The position numbers and the translations under genes were made by a program. Shown here one piece after another: positions 27,193 through 35,912 of a DNA stretch of 64,000 nt. Position 1 is the stretch's first letter. Each line of letters begins with the position of its first letter. Origin of the DNA: Candidatus Poribacteria bacterium (GTDB taxonomy: Bacteria; Poribacteria; WGA-4E; WGA-3G); NCBI GenBank assembly GCA_022819945.1, contig JAJEGI010000178.1, positions 34,147 to 98,146 of the forward strand, read 5' to 3'. The notes under the pieces are model-generated. The model worked only from the letters and a program-made list of their open reading frames with translations, had not been told where the DNA came from and did no database searches.

Positions 27193-27909
27193 ATGCCATT
27201 CCTATCAAGAAGCATAAACCAGATAGGAAAAGATGCGGGTAAAGTTAACACGCATCGAGATGAAAGTTTAACAGCAAGTTTTAGCTTGCAAACTTCGCCA
27301 GAAATATCAAAAACAGGGACTCTCGTGGAACGACTCTCCTCTTTCTACGCAAAGCGTGGCAAACATTTGTTTGATGCAATCGCTGCATTTTTCCTTATTA
27401 TTATTTTTGCCCCGCTGATGGGATTAATTGCCATTCTTATTAAGCTCACTTCGTCCGGTTCCGTTTTTTTCTCCCACAAGCGGGTTGGATTAAACAACGA
27501 ACTGTTTATCATGCACAAGTTTCGGAGCCTCCATGTTGATACACCGTCCTATTCAGAGAAACCTGATTCGACGGACGATGAACGCATTACGCTGCTCGGC
27601 AAATGGCTCCGTAAAACGAGTTTAGATGAATTACCGCAGCTTTTCAATGTACTGAAAGGGGAAATGAGCCTCGTAGGTCCACGACCAGAAATGCCTTTCC
27701 TCGCTGAAGATTATGAACCCTCGGAAAATCAACGCCACCTCGTCCGACCAGGAATGACAGGACTCTGGCAACTTAGCCCTCATAGGCAGGGAACAATCCG
27801 AGATGGCATTCCTGTTGATCTGGAGTACATTGAAAACCTATCGTTCTGGAACGATTTCAAGATACTCCTCCGCACCTTCAAAGTTTTTTGGGATAACAAT
27901 ACCTACTAA
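27193..27909 (+). CDS. Undecaprenyl-phosphate sugar phosphotransferase (priming enzyme)
   Basis: The ATG at 27193 follows GCAGAGGAATTAACG. The 238-residue protein has KRGKHLFDAIAAFFLIIIFA, a single hairpin membrane segment, then GSVFFSHKRVGLNNELFIMHKFRS, LLGKWLRKTSLDELPQ, NVLKGEMSLVGPRP and RPGMTGLWQLS. This is the bacterial sugar transferase (PF02397-type) catalytic block found in WbaP/WcaJ-like and small PglC-like enzymes. It attaches the first sugar-1-phosphate to undecaprenyl phosphate and so starts repeat-unit synthesis. Its size means it lacks the large N-terminal WbaP extension. Confidence 0.93.
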   Translation: MPFLSRSINQIGKDAGKVNTHRDESLTASFSLQTSPEISKTGTLVERLSSFYAKRGKHLFDAIAAFFLIIIFAPLMGLIAILIKLTSSGSVFFSHKRVGLNNELFIMHKFRSLHVDTPSYSEKPDSTDDERITLLGKWLRKTSLDELPQLFNVLKGEMSLVGPRPEMPFLAEDYEPSENQRHLVRPGMTGLWQLSPHRQGTIRDGIPVDLEYIENLSFWNDFKILLRTFKVFWDNNTY

Positions 27910-27912
27910 CGC

Positions 27913-28269
27913 ATGAAGTTAACCCTTGGACTCCTCAGTAGGATCCTACGATACGGTTTTCGACTGAGATGCCCACGCTGTGGAGACGGGGCATTGTTTC
28001 AATCGTATTTCAAGATGTTTACGCACTGCCCGAAATGCGTTTTGAAGTTTGAACGCGAATCGGGCTATTTTATTGGCGCGATGTACCTCAACTATGGCGC
28101 GACCGTCCTCATCGCTTTTCCGGGTTATTTCCTCCTTGAAACTTTCACCCCTATCCCTTTCTTTGTCAATTTAGGTATCTGGACGCTCTTTTCTGCTATC
28201 TTTCCGGTTCTTTTTTACCGTTATTCAAAAAGTTTATGGCTGAACTTTGACTACATTTTCTCTTCTTAG
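27913..28269 (+). CDS. DUF983 membrane protein
   Basis: The 118-residue protein has two zinc-knuckle-like pairs, LRCPRCGDGALF and HCPKCVLKFERESGYFIGAMY, followed by two hydrophobic segments. This matches DUF983, small membrane proteins of unknown role. It starts 3 nt after the priming transferase stop, so it is co-translated with it and may assist polysaccharide assembly. Confidence 0.85.
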   Translation: MKLTLGLLSRILRYGFRLRCPRCGDGALFQSYFKMFTHCPKCVLKFERESGYFIGAMYLNYGATVLIAFPGYFLLETFTPIPFFVNLGIWTLFSAIFPVLFYRYSKSLWLNFDYIFSS

Positions 28270-28410
28270 GACCATTGGCTGGAAATTCTTAAAATCCGCT
28301 AATTTCTCCTAATGTAGTTCAAATTCATCAAAGACCCGATTTTGACAGGGACCCCACCTGTTACTGAGAAGGGGCGAAAAAATCAGAGTGAAAATCCAAC
28401 AGTAAAAAAA

Positions 28411-29163
28411 TTATCGTGTGAAAATCTGTCCGCGCGTGTATGAACCGGCATCAGAAGCAAGGAACGTAAGTACTCGAGCAACACCTGCTGGATCACCAAG
28501 TGAATTGCGGGCATTTGCAACAGCCGCATCGGGGTCTTGCCCATCACGCTTCGCTGATTCCGCAATTTGACCTAATTTAAGGGGAGTTGCTAATCCACCG
28601 GGGCAAATGGTGTGCATACGGATACCCATTGACCCGACTTGATTTTCTACCGTCATTACAAGTCCATTGACGCCACCCTTACTGGAGGCGTAAGCAACCG
28701 AGGAACTCCCACCGCGGACACCCGCTCCTGACGCAATACACAGGATAACGCCGCCGTTTTCTCGTCCCATTATCGGCACAGCGTGTTTAAGAGCGAAAAA
28801 AGTGCCTTTGAGGTTCACGTCAATAACCGAATCAAAAGTTGCCGCTTCAAAGTCGTCAATGCGAACGCTCGGTCCGCGTAGGACACCTGCTGAAGTTACC
28901 AATGTATCAATCCCACCAAATGCCGTATCAGCAGTTTTCATCAAATCCGCTACCTCAGTTTCAACAGTGACATCCGTGCGTCGGAACTTCGCAGTCCCAC
29001 CATTTTCAATGATCGTACGAAGCGTTTTTTCACCATCTGCCTCATTAATATCACCGAAAACAATTTTCGCACCTGCTTTAGCATATTCAATCGCCGTTGC
29101 AGCACCAATCCCTGTAGATCCACCAGTAACCACAGCCACCTTATTATCGAGTCGAACATCCAT
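28411..29163 (-). CDS. SDR family oxidoreductase
   Basis: The ATG at 29163 (minus) follows AAGGAGGGAAAAT, so the 20-residue longer frame is rejected. The 250-residue protein has VAVVTGGSTGIGAATA (NAD(P) loop), VTSAGVL, a catalytic Ser in CIASGAG, YASSKGGVNG with the YxxxK pair, and an IRMHTICPGGLATPL segment. This is a classical short-chain dehydrogenase. The C-terminus ends GQIFTR instead of the usual GQIFTVDGG; the bases after the stop read TVGFSL in another frame, so a small insertion near the end is possible. Substrate unknown. Confidence 0.88.
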   Translation of the reverse strand: MDVRLDNKVAVVTGGSTGIGAATAIEYAKAGAKIVFGDINEADGEKTLRTIIENGGTAKFRRTDVTVETEVADLMKTADTAFGGIDTLVTSAGVLRGPSVRIDDFEAATFDSVIDVNLKGTFFALKHAVPIMGRENGGVILCIASGAGVRGGSSSVAYASSKGGVNGLVMTVENQVGSMGIRMHTICPGGLATPLKLGQIAESAKRDGQDPDAAVANARNSLGDPAGVARVLTFLASDAGSYTRGQIFTR

Positions 29164-29329
29164 ATATTTTCCCTCCTTATTCCGTTTGGGAACAATCTCG
29201 GAATCGTCACAAACAATCTCCAAGTCGCAACGATCTGATACCTTTAGTAGGAAAAATTATACGTGGAATACCTTGATAGTGCAAGCCTTTTTTATCGTGA
29301 CACCAGGATCCTTCAGTTCTCTTGTAGGA

Positions 29330-29345
29330 GCGATCTCTGGATCGC
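29330..29345. repeat. Short palindrome in the SDR-TonB gap
   Basis: GCGATC-TCTG-GATCGC forms a perfect 6-bp hairpin within TAGGAGCGATCTCTGGATCG. It looks like a small REP-type element. The rest of 29164-29460 shows no gene. Confidence 0.45.
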
Positions 29346-29460
29346 GATACGCCATTAAAACGGGCAAAAGCCGAAGGCTAAATAACCCTAACCCTTGGCA
29401 ATAAACGGATGCACAAGCGAAGTTTACGCTATTAGATAGGTGGGGAGTACTACGCGGGGT

Positions 29461-30261
29461 TTAACTTTTGAGATAGAAACGATAAGGGATACGGAGGCGT
29501 TGGCTGACAGCGACTTTGCCCTGTTTCGCTGGTGTGAATTGGGACGCTTTGAGTGCCGTAATCGCCGCTTCTTCACATCCTAAGCCGCTAACTTCAACAA
29601 CTTTGACAACTTTGATATTTCTCGCCGTGCCATCCACCCCTATTGTCGCTTCAAGAACAACGAGACCTTGTTTGTGAGAAAGGCGAGCAGATTCGGGGTA
29701 AATCGGATCGACTTTATGAGAAAACTGGGCGTTTTGTATCGGTGCGTTCAAATCTACGGTGACCGATGGGAGTTCTGCAGCGTGCGCGTTTGCAATAACA
29801 GGTGATATGGAGGTCGATTCTGGACGGGACATCCGTTTAGGGGTAAAGCGTCTCGGCTGTACATCATCAGTCATCGGACGAGGAGATAAACGGTGCTGAA
29901 GTGCGTTCCCACCTTTTATTCCGATTTCTGCCGGAATCGTCTGATAAACGGTAGAAATTGGGAGTGTATCGACAACGGGTTGCAGTTCATTTTGCCGAAC
30001 GTGAGCAACTTCCGTAAATGTCCGGATACGCGGCGGTTGTGAGCGGACTATATCTGGCTGTGTTAGCTCGGGTGCCTTGAGCGAACGCGGTGTACGCACA
30101 GTTTTTTCGGTCTTCGGGAGCGAAACAAACTCTGCCACAATCGCATCGCCGTACTTATCCGGTGACCCAACAATAGACAACGATACAATTCCTCCACCTA
30201 TCAGGTGGAGGCAGATAGATAAAAGGACAGGTTTGTTCAGAAATTGGATAGCCTTGTTCAT
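29461..30261 (-). CDS. TonB-like energy transducer
   Basis: The 266-residue protein has one N-terminal membrane anchor (VLLSICLHLIGGGIVSLSIV), a long proline- and arginine-containing periplasmic linker, and a C-terminal TonB domain: VDPIYPESARLSHKQGLVVL, ATIGVDGTARNIKVVKV and ALKASQFTPAKQGKVAVSQR. It would link inner-membrane proton force to outer-membrane receptors. No ExbB or ExbD gene lies beside it. The ribosome site is weak. Confidence 0.9.
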   Translation of the reverse strand: MNKAIQFLNKPVLLSICLHLIGGGIVSLSIVGSPDKYGDAIVAEFVSLPKTEKTVRTPRSLKAPELTQPDIVRSQPPRIRTFTEVAHVRQNELQPVVDTLPISTVYQTIPAEIGIKGGNALQHRLSPRPMTDDVQPRRFTPKRMSRPESTSISPVIANAHAAELPSVTVDLNAPIQNAQFSHKVDPIYPESARLSHKQGLVVLEATIGVDGTARNIKVVKVVEVSGLGCEEAAITALKASQFTPAKQGKVAVSQRLRIPYRFYLKS

Positions 30262-30436
30262 AATTTAAACACCTGTTTGCTAACTTCACATCGGTAGACT
30301 GTGCCTAACACAGCGGTGGCGTATACTTTGACTCCGTTTCTACAGACACGATGCATGTCTACACTAACATAACTAATAGTATGGTAGCAAGATTCATGCC
30401 AATCTTTTAGTGAGAATATTTAAAGCGCGAAAAAAC

Positions 30437-30465
30437 TTGCAATTTCCCAAAATTAATGGTAAAAT
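30437..30465 (+). promoter_or_regulatory. Predicted promoter for the SelW-like gene
   Basis: TTGCAA at 30437-30442 and TAAAAT at 30460-30465 are 17 nt apart, with TG just before the -10. The leader to the ATG at 30520 is about 48 nt and contains AGGAGGA. Confidence 0.6.
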
Positions 30466-30519
30466 TTTAAGACAAGCGGTTGGATTTATTCAAAATCTAA
30501 ATCAGGAGGAATGTTACCC

Positions 30520-30750
30520 ATGGAAGTGAAAATTGAATACTGCACCTCTTGAAACTATCAACCACGGGCAGCCAGTTTGGCAGATGCCTTAAAAGAGAAG
30601 TATGGTGCAGAAGTTGCGAAAGTTGATCTGATTCCAGGCAGTGGTGGCGCTTTTGAAGTCTCATTAAACGGCACGCTGCTCTACTCGAAGTTAGAGACCA
30701 GAGAGTTTCCAACGACGGAGCAGATAACAACTGCGATAGACGCGGCATAA
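30520..30750 (+). CDS. SelW/Rdx-family selenoprotein with in-frame TGA (Sec)
   Basis: Reading through TGA at 30550-30552 gives a 76-residue protein: MEVKIEYCTS-U-NYQPRAASL, then KVDLIPGSGGAFEVSLNG and LLYSKLETREFPTTEQI. This is the SelW/Rdx thioredoxin-like fold with its redox motif CxxC seen as C8-T-S-U11, so TGA replaces exactly the second cysteine. A strong ribosome site (AGGAGGA) lies 9 nt before the ATG, a promoter lies upstream and a terminator downstream, and a SECIS-like hairpin follows the TGA. The fold suits a small cytosolic thiol oxidoreductase. An ordinary stop would leave a 10-residue peptide, which does not explain the conserved downstream frame. Confidence 0.9.
30567..30588 (+). 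promoter_or_regulatory. Predicted bacterial SECIS hairpin (SelW-like gene)
   Basis: GGCA-GCCA-GTT-TGGC-AGA-TGCC folds into two stacked 4-bp stems with an AGA bulge and a 3-nt apical loop starting with G. The loop begins 22 nt after the TGA, within the spacing known for bacterial SECIS elements read by SelB. Confidence 0.75.
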
Positions 30751-30770
30751 TTTGAATCGCAGCTTTGGAA

Positions 30771-30811
30771 GGGCGGAGGTTGTTATTGTATTGCCTCCGC
30801 CCTTTTTCTTT
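30771..30811 (+). terminator. Rho-independent terminator after the SelW-like gene
   Basis: GGGCGGAGG (30771-30779) pairs with CCTCCGCCC (30794-30802) across a 14-nt loop and is followed by TTTTTCTTT. Confidence 0.9.
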
Positions 30812-31069
30812 AAATTTGCGACATTCTATTTAGGACTTACGCATTTCCTCTGAAAGTTCCCCTGATAAGGGGGATTTAGGGGGTTAAAAATACGGACGGA
30901 GCAGGTTGTTGTCTATGATGGTACGGTGGAACGGATCAGGCTGGAAGGTGGAAGTGGATGCGCCAGTACCGTGGCGACGGAGCAATCTTCATCGTCACAG
31001 TTTTCGTTGTTGAGTTCTGTGTATTGAGGGATACCCAGATGATTACCAGTAAAATGAACGCGCCCGCAA
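30812..31069. other. Gap with a solo MITE end and a possible coding remnant
   Basis: Bases 30832-30843 are AGGACTTACGCA, the left end of the MITE-like element, without a matching right end. A palindromic CCCCTGATAAGGGG stretch follows. From about 30890 a plus-strand frame reads QVVVYDGTVERIRLEGG and stops near 31026; it looks protein-like but has no start and I do not recognise it. Confidence 0.45.
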
Positions 31070-31513
31070 TCAGATGATATTGTTATATGCCGACTCCGCT
31101 GTGCCGTGATAAGTTGCGGCTGTACTGATCGCAGAGTCTATCACAGACGCAAGACTCGAACTCCCATACGCAGATAGAAACGCGCGGAGCGTCAAACCCA
31201 CCGAATTGGCAAGTGTCGTCTTCGTCGCTGACGACAACGCAGAAATCATGATCGTTTGCAGAGACCCTAATGAACCGCTGCCCCTACCTTTGAGGTCATT
31301 GGCAAGCCCGATATAGCGATTCCTTTCCGACACATGCGAATTTATACGTCCCTGAAACCGATCCTGTTCCTTCTCCGAATTGTTATAATCCGCTCTAAGT
31401 GCAGCCAGAGATTTATGTCCAGTATCTGAAAGCGACCCGTCTGTGAAAACGTCTTGATGGAAAAAGACGCATGTAACTGCGAAAACCAACAGGAAAGAAA
31501 AAAGAAATCTCAT
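31070..31513 (-). CDS. Exported protein of unknown function
   Basis: The start is the ATG that overlaps the upstream stop as ATGA, with GAGGAGGAG just before it. The 147-residue protein has a signal peptide (MRFLFSFLLVFAVTCVFF), a charged helical part (LRADYNNSEKEQDRFQGRIN) and a Ser/Ala-rich C-terminus. I do not recognise a family. Translational coupling suggests it works with the membrane-anchored protein upstream. Confidence 0.6.
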   Translation of the reverse strand: MRFLFSFLLVFAVTCVFFHQDVFTDGSLSDTGHKSLAALRADYNNSEKEQDRFQGRINSHVSERNRYIGLANDLKGRGSGSLGSLQTIMISALSSATKTTLANSVGLTLRAFLSAYGSSSLASVIDSAISTAATYHGTAESAYNNII

Positions 31514-32202
31514 CGGTTCTCCTCCTCTTCGTGTTGCGTTGTGTTTGTAAAAAGGACATAATAAGGTTCTTTCCACGAAAGTATCTCCTTAGCTCTCGCT
31601 GCAGAAGACGGATCGTCATAACGTGCCAGAAGTCCCCTCGCCACATCAGAAACTTCTGTCATCAGGTTGCTAGCGATCGCAAACTCTACCCTGCGCAGGT
31701 GCCCTGAGGGTAAGTCGTAGATGCCGGGACGGAGATCGATCGCCTGCTGAACGACGGATTTCACAGCCTTTTCAAATTCGGCACTAAAAGGGTCTTCGGG
31801 GAGTGCCGCGCGGAAGGCTGCTTTAGAACGTGCCATATCTACGGAGGCGAGACTTTGTGCTTCCAAGAGATGCGCTGGAATATATTGTGCATACTGTTGC
31901 AGATCAGGCCCCTGTTCAGTGGGTTGTACCGATGTCTCATGCGTTTCACGCGGTCCCTCATGGAAGGTGCCATCGGCGTGAAAATGGCCCTGTGGGGTCT
32001 GCTCTGCAACAGGTGCTTGGGTTTTCTTCGGTTGTGTGGTCTGTCTCTCGTTCCATTGCTTTACGCTTTCTTGCGTCTCGGCGAGTTTTTCTGCCTCTTG
32101 TCGTTCGACCTGCTTGATGTAAAGCATGCCACTGACAACCATCAGCACAAAGAACGCCAGCGCACCTACGAAGAGTCGGTTGGTCAAAAGGTCTTTTAAC
32201 AT
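31510..32202 (-). CDS. Membrane-anchored protein of unknown function
   Basis: The start at MLKDLLTNRLFVGALAFFVL is preceded by AAAGGAGAAACAGAA. The 230-residue protein has one N-terminal membrane segment, a coiled or disordered stretch rich in Gln, Glu and Thr, a small motif HFHADGTFHEGP repeated in many bacterial proteins as a His-rich turn, and a helical C-terminal part. Function unknown. Confidence 0.65.
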   Translation of the reverse strand: MLKDLLTNRLFVGALAFFVLMVVSGMLYIKQVERQEAEKLAETQESVKQWNERQTTQPKKTQAPVAEQTPQGHFHADGTFHEGPRETHETSVQPTEQGPDLQQYAQYIPAHLLEAQSLASVDMARSKAAFRAALPEDPFSAEFEKAVKSVVQQAIDLRPGIYDLPSGHLRRVEFAIASNLMTEVSDVARGLLARYDDPSSAARAKEILSWKEPYYVLFTNTTQHEEEENR

Positions 32203-32567
32203 TTCTGTTTCTCCTTTATTGCTTTTTCGCAGAATCCGGTCAATCGTGAAGTCCATCTCAATTTCTGTCATAGATGAGGCATGAGACTTTGCACAATGAT
32301 ACGTAAAATATCTATTGCATTAATTATAAATATGAAACCAAAAAAGTTTAGGGTCAATTTACATTTTTTGGGAATTTGCGAAAAAATAGAGGGTACTACA
32401 GCCAATTATGTGCCAATTTCTTAAGAAAACGTAGTTGTGGAAAGGGGGTGAACTTGGCTGTTTGAATAGAGCACACAAACATTACCAATAGACACTGCGT
32501 CCCTCAGGCAAACTGGGCCTAATACAAGGTATGCACGTGGGGCCGCCTTTTGTCAAATTTTTAAAAA
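32203..32567. other. Non-coding gap, 365 nt
   Basis: AT-rich sequence between lpxI and the membrane-anchored protein gene. A ribosome-site-like AAAGGGGGTGA near 32440 (plus strand) is followed only by a few codons before a stop. No gene or clear terminator was seen. Confidence 0.4.
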
Positions 32568-33371
32568 TCACTCGACGGCAACAATTGCGATTTTCCATCG
32601 GTCCGCTTGCTGAATGAGTGCTTCAGCATCCATAACGAAGGTTCGTCGCGCTTCTACTGCCAACACATCTGCCCTAACTTGATGCAGCATCTCTAACGTC
32701 TGCATGCCTACTGTCGGCACATCAATGCGGAAATCGTGATTTTCGGCGGCTGCTTTCGCAACCACCACGCCTTTCCTGCCTAAACTTCCGCCCCTCTTAA
32801 TAGTTGCATCTGTCCCCTCAATAGCCTCAATGGCAAGTACAATCTGGTTTTTAACAACAACGGTTTGACCAATATCCATATTTGCGATCTGACGTGCAGT
32901 GGTAATACCGAGCTTGATGTCTGCTTGTTGACTCGCGGTAGGGTGTCGCGTTGTTAAAACACCGGGTTGTGGGAGAAGATTCTGGAGGTATCGGTCTTGA
33001 CGGAGGATGGTGAGTCCAGCAGATTCAAGATAGTTAAGGGCTGCATTAACAATCGTAGCGGGTTTTTCACTGCGGTTCTGTACTAAAATTTTAATGGTGG
33101 TTGTATCAATTTGGAATGGACGCAGCAGGATATTTTTTTCGACCTTACCAATAATCACGACCTCTTGGACACCTGAGTTGAGGAGTGTTCGCGCAATTTT
33201 TTGAATCTGTCCAACACCATAAGTGTGAATTTCGGCTGTAATTCCGGCAAAGCGTTGCGCATCAGACTTTGTGATTTGGATAACAACGGGTTTCCGATCA
33301 TGAACGGTAGCGGCACGAGCCAATAGCACCGGCAGCTCACCTGCCCCTGCAATAATCCCTAATTTTTCCAC
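32568..33371 (-). CDS. lpxI: UDP-2,3-diacylglucosamine pyrophosphatase LpxI
   Basis: The GTG start is preceded by GGAG. The 267-residue protein reads LGIIAGAGELPVLLARAA at the N-terminus and has VVIIGKVEKNILLRPF, GVLTTRHPT, DIGQTVVVKNQIVLAIEA, IEGTDATIKRGG and VDVPTVG-like RIDVPTVGMQTL, the signature regions of LpxI (formerly DUF1009). It hydrolyses UDP-2,3-diacylglucosamine to lipid X in lipid A synthesis and stands in for LpxH. It lies downstream of lpxA, in the usual order. Confidence 0.93.
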   Translation of the reverse strand: MEKLGIIAGAGELPVLLARAATVHDRKPVVIQITKSDAQRFAGITAEIHTYGVGQIQKIARTLLNSGVQEVVIIGKVEKNILLRPFQIDTTTIKILVQNRSEKPATIVNAALNYLESAGLTILRQDRYLQNLLPQPGVLTTRHPTASQQADIKLGITTARQIANMDIGQTVVVKNQIVLAIEAIEGTDATIKRGGSLGRKGVVVAKAAAENHDFRIDVPTVGMQTLEMLHQVRADVLAVEARRTFVMDAEALIQQADRWKIAIVAVE

Positions 33372-33435
33372 CGCTTTCGCTCCACATATTGGTTAAAAAT
33401 AGCAAATCTTTAAACGCCAAATACCAACGGAGAAA

Positions 33436-34260
33436 TTAGCCATTCAGGGTGCGGTTGGGGTGGCTGAATCCGATGCCACGTTTGGAGGTCTCAATAAATT
33501 CAAGTAGGTATTCAACTTCTGGAGTCGTTTCGAGTTCTTCCTTGACTCTGGCGACACCATGTTTGAGAGGGAGACCAGAGCGGAACAAAATACGGAATGC
33601 CTTCTTTAACGCCGCAAGCGTTTCCGGCGTAAGTTGCGACAAGGGATTGATCCGAGATGTTCGGATACCTATACGGTTGAGATCTCGAACACGCGCCGGT
33701 TGTCCAGCGGACAATGCGAACGGCGGAATATCCTGTACAATCTTTGAGAACCCACCTGCCATTGCCATCTTGCCGACGCGCACATATTGGTGCAATGCAG
33801 CATGTGCACCCAATCGAACGTCATCTTCAATCACAACATGCCCCGCGAGAGAGACAAAGTTTGCCATGATTGTTCTATTGCCGACGATGGTATCGTGTGC
33901 AAGATTAACCCAATTCATCAGCAAGTTATTGTCACCAATGATAGTTGACCCGTCTTCAAATGTTGACCGAGAGATAGAGACGTACTCGCGCAAAATATTA
34001 CGATTACCAATTTTCACGTAGCTCCGCCAACCGCCGTACTTCAAGTCTTTAGATTCGTTACCAAGCGTAGCACCGAAGAAAATCTTGCATTCTTCACCAA
34101 TTGTTGTCCATTTCTCAATCTGAACATGCGGACCTATCACAGTGCCACGCCCGATATGAACGTCTTCACCGATAAGACTATAGGGACCGACCTTAACCCC
34201 TTCTTCCAATATCGCTTTCGGAGAGATGATAGCCGTCGGGTGAATATTAGTTTCTATCAT
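33436..34260 (-). CDS. lpxA: UDP-GlcNAc acyltransferase LpxA
   Basis: The 274-residue protein starts IHPTAIISPKAILEEGVKVG and carries the left-handed beta-helix hexapeptide repeats through LGAHAALHQYVRVGKMAMAG, including the region that holds the catalytic His (NLAHDTIVGN). The C-terminal helical domain is present. It makes the first step of lipid A synthesis, moving a 3-hydroxyacyl chain from ACP to UDP-GlcNAc. Its start abuts a repeat leader on the minus strand. Confidence 0.96.
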   Translation of the reverse strand: MIETNIHPTAIISPKAILEEGVKVGPYSLIGEDVHIGRGTVIGPHVQIEKWTTIGEECKIFFGATLGNESKDLKYGGWRSYVKIGNRNILREYVSISRSTFEDGSTIIGDNNLLMNWVNLAHDTIVGNRTIMANFVSLAGHVVIEDDVRLGAHAALHQYVRVGKMAMAGGFSKIVQDIPPFALSAGQPARVRDLNRIGIRTSRINPLSQLTPETLAALKKAFRILFRSGLPLKHGVARVKEELETTPEVEYLLEFIETSKRGIGFSHPNRTLNG

Positions 34261-34294
34261 ATTTTTTATTACCTTACGGTTTGGTCAGGCAGGT
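34261..34294 (-). repeat. Repeat leader against the lpxA start
   Basis: On the minus strand the sequence reads CCTGACCAAACCGTAAGGTA then ATAAAAAAT and the ATG, the same pattern as the leaders of sulfotransferase and other genes on the plus strand. Further upstream (34361-34400) is a copy of the GTAACGTAATGGAGGG repeat also seen near 57960. No gene lies in 34261-34490. Confidence 0.75.
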
Positions 34295-34490
34295 TTGACT
34301 TATGAAGTGTCGCTCCGTAGGCCTGAAGAAACACTTTCTTCACATTGGATTTTAGCGTTTGCAAAAATCCCTCCATTACGTTACGGGCTAAGTTTATGAG
34401 GTTCTCATTAGAATCATAGGTGTTGAAACGCATCAGAAACCCGCTTGCAACAACGGCAGCAAGTGGCGCAGAAGTCTAATATTTAAAAAA

Positions 34491-35777
34491 TCAGACGGAT
34501 GCCAATACGATTGACAGCTCCGCCTCCGTAGCAAGTTCGTCGCCTACATAAACACGTCCTTCGATGCGGGCAAGTCGGCTTCGCAGTTGAGCGACCTCTA
34601 TTTCCAATCGGAGTTGGTCACCAGGAATCACGGCGCGCCGGAATGTTGCCTTGCTAATGGAACGGAAGTAGCCGAGTTCACCTTCCTTACCGATATCCCG
34701 AAGTACCAGCCATGCAGCGAGTTGCGCCAGAGCTTCAATCTGTAATACACCCGGCATGACAGGTTGTGTCGGGAAATGTCCTTCAAAAATGGGTTCGTTG
34801 TACGTCACGTTCTTGATGCCAACGGCTCGCTTTTTACTCTCATATTCGATGACTCTATCGACCATACACATCGGATGCCGATGCGGTAACACTTCATAGA
34901 TATCCATCACCTCAATAGGTTCTTGAACTGGGTGCTGTTGAAGGTGACCCGCCGCGCCGAGTGCTTGCACAAATTCGGCGTGAAACTGATGCCCAGTCCG
35001 CATTGCCATAACATGTGCCTTGGGGAGATGACCCGCCAAATAAAGATCACCGATCAAATCCAAGATTTTATGTCGGACAAATTCATCATCAAAACGCAGG
35101 GGCGTACTCGGCTCACCTGCAGCGTTGATAACGAGGACATTATCATAACTCGCGCCTTTCCCGATACCGAGAGCCTGCAGTGCTTCGATTTCATCCTCAA
35201 AGCAGAAACTCCGGGCAGGCGCGATATCGCGAGCATACAATTCAGGGGTTATTTTGAATGTCGCTATTTGCGTACTTGTTTGTGGATGCGCGTAAACGAA
35301 TGTAATTTCTAACGCGTCAGCAGGCAACAAAACGAGTTGTCTGTCCCCCGAAGAAAGGGCGAAGGGTTCTACCAGTTCGATAAAGTTCCGGGGCGCATCT
35401 TGTGAAGCGAGTCCTGCCGCTTCGATGGTTTCGACGTACGGCACCGCACTCCCATCAAGCGCAGGTGGTTCCGGGGCATCCAGTTCCACGATTGCATTGT
35501 CAACGCCGAGTCCCCCGAAAGCGGAAAGGAGGTGTTCAATGCTACTAACCGTTGCATCGCCGCTGCGTAAACTCGTGCATCGTGGCAAAATATCCGCCCA
35601 GTTTTCCTGACACACCTTCACTTCTGGCGCATCTGTCATATCTATGCGTCGAAAGACGATGCCAGAATCTACGGGTGCCGGTTTCAAGGTTAATGTCACA
35701 TCTTCTCCTAACATTAACCCTTTCCCTGTAAGTGTCGTTTCGTTTTGAATCGTTTGCTGCAAATCTGCCTTTGCCAT
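34491..35777 (-). CDS. lpxC-fabZ: Bifunctional LpxC deacetylase / FabZ dehydratase
   Basis: The 428-residue protein is a fusion. Residues about 1-280 are LpxC, with SIEHLLSAFGGLGVDNAIVE, a zinc-binding His region and RHKILDLIGDLYLAG. Residues about 285-428 are FabZ, with LPHRHPMCMVDRV and GHFPTQPVMPGVLQIEALAQ, which carry the catalytic His and Glu. The first half commits UDP-3-acyl-GlcNAc to lipid A; the second dehydrates 3-hydroxyacyl-ACP for fatty acids. This natural fusion is known in several phyla, including Bacteroidetes, and balances lipid A and fatty acid flux. Confidence 0.95.
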   Translation of the reverse strand: MAKADLQQTIQNETTLTGKGLMLGEDVTLTLKPAPVDSGIVFRRIDMTDAPEVKVCQENWADILPRCTSLRSGDATVSSIEHLLSAFGGLGVDNAIVELDAPEPPALDGSAVPYVETIEAAGLASQDAPRNFIELVEPFALSSGDRQLVLLPADALEITFVYAHPQTSTQIATFKITPELYARDIAPARSFCFEDEIEALQALGIGKGASYDNVLVINAAGEPSTPLRFDDEFVRHKILDLIGDLYLAGHLPKAHVMAMRTGHQFHAEFVQALGAAGHLQQHPVQEPIEVMDIYEVLPHRHPMCMVDRVIEYESKKRAVGIKNVTYNEPIFEGHFPTQPVMPGVLQIEALAQLAAWLVLRDIGKEGELGYFRSISKATFRRAVIPGDQLRLEIEVAQLRSRLARIEGRVYVGDELATEAELSIVLASV

Positions 35778-35912
35778 TTTTTAGTAGTTATCGGCTATCG
35801 GCTATCGGTTATCCTAAAAATTTTAATGAATACCAAATTTCTCTTTCTGACTACCGATTGCTGACAGTTATTAACCCTGACAACCATCCCTTCAACTTGT
35901 TGTAAAGCATGC

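Noticed and set aside
28802..29404. Plus-strand 200-codon frame opposite the SDR gene
   Set aside because: Shadow of the SDR oxidoreductase; composition is not protein-like and its end runs into a repeat-bearing gap.
30497..30748. Minus-strand 83-codon frame over the SelW-like gene
   Set aside because: It has no ribosome site and lies opposite a plus-strand frame that has a promoter, ribosome site, terminator and a recognisable family.
32438..32475. Ribosome-site-like AAAGGGGGTGA as the start of a small gene
   Set aside because: It is followed by only a few codons before a stop in every frame with a start codon.
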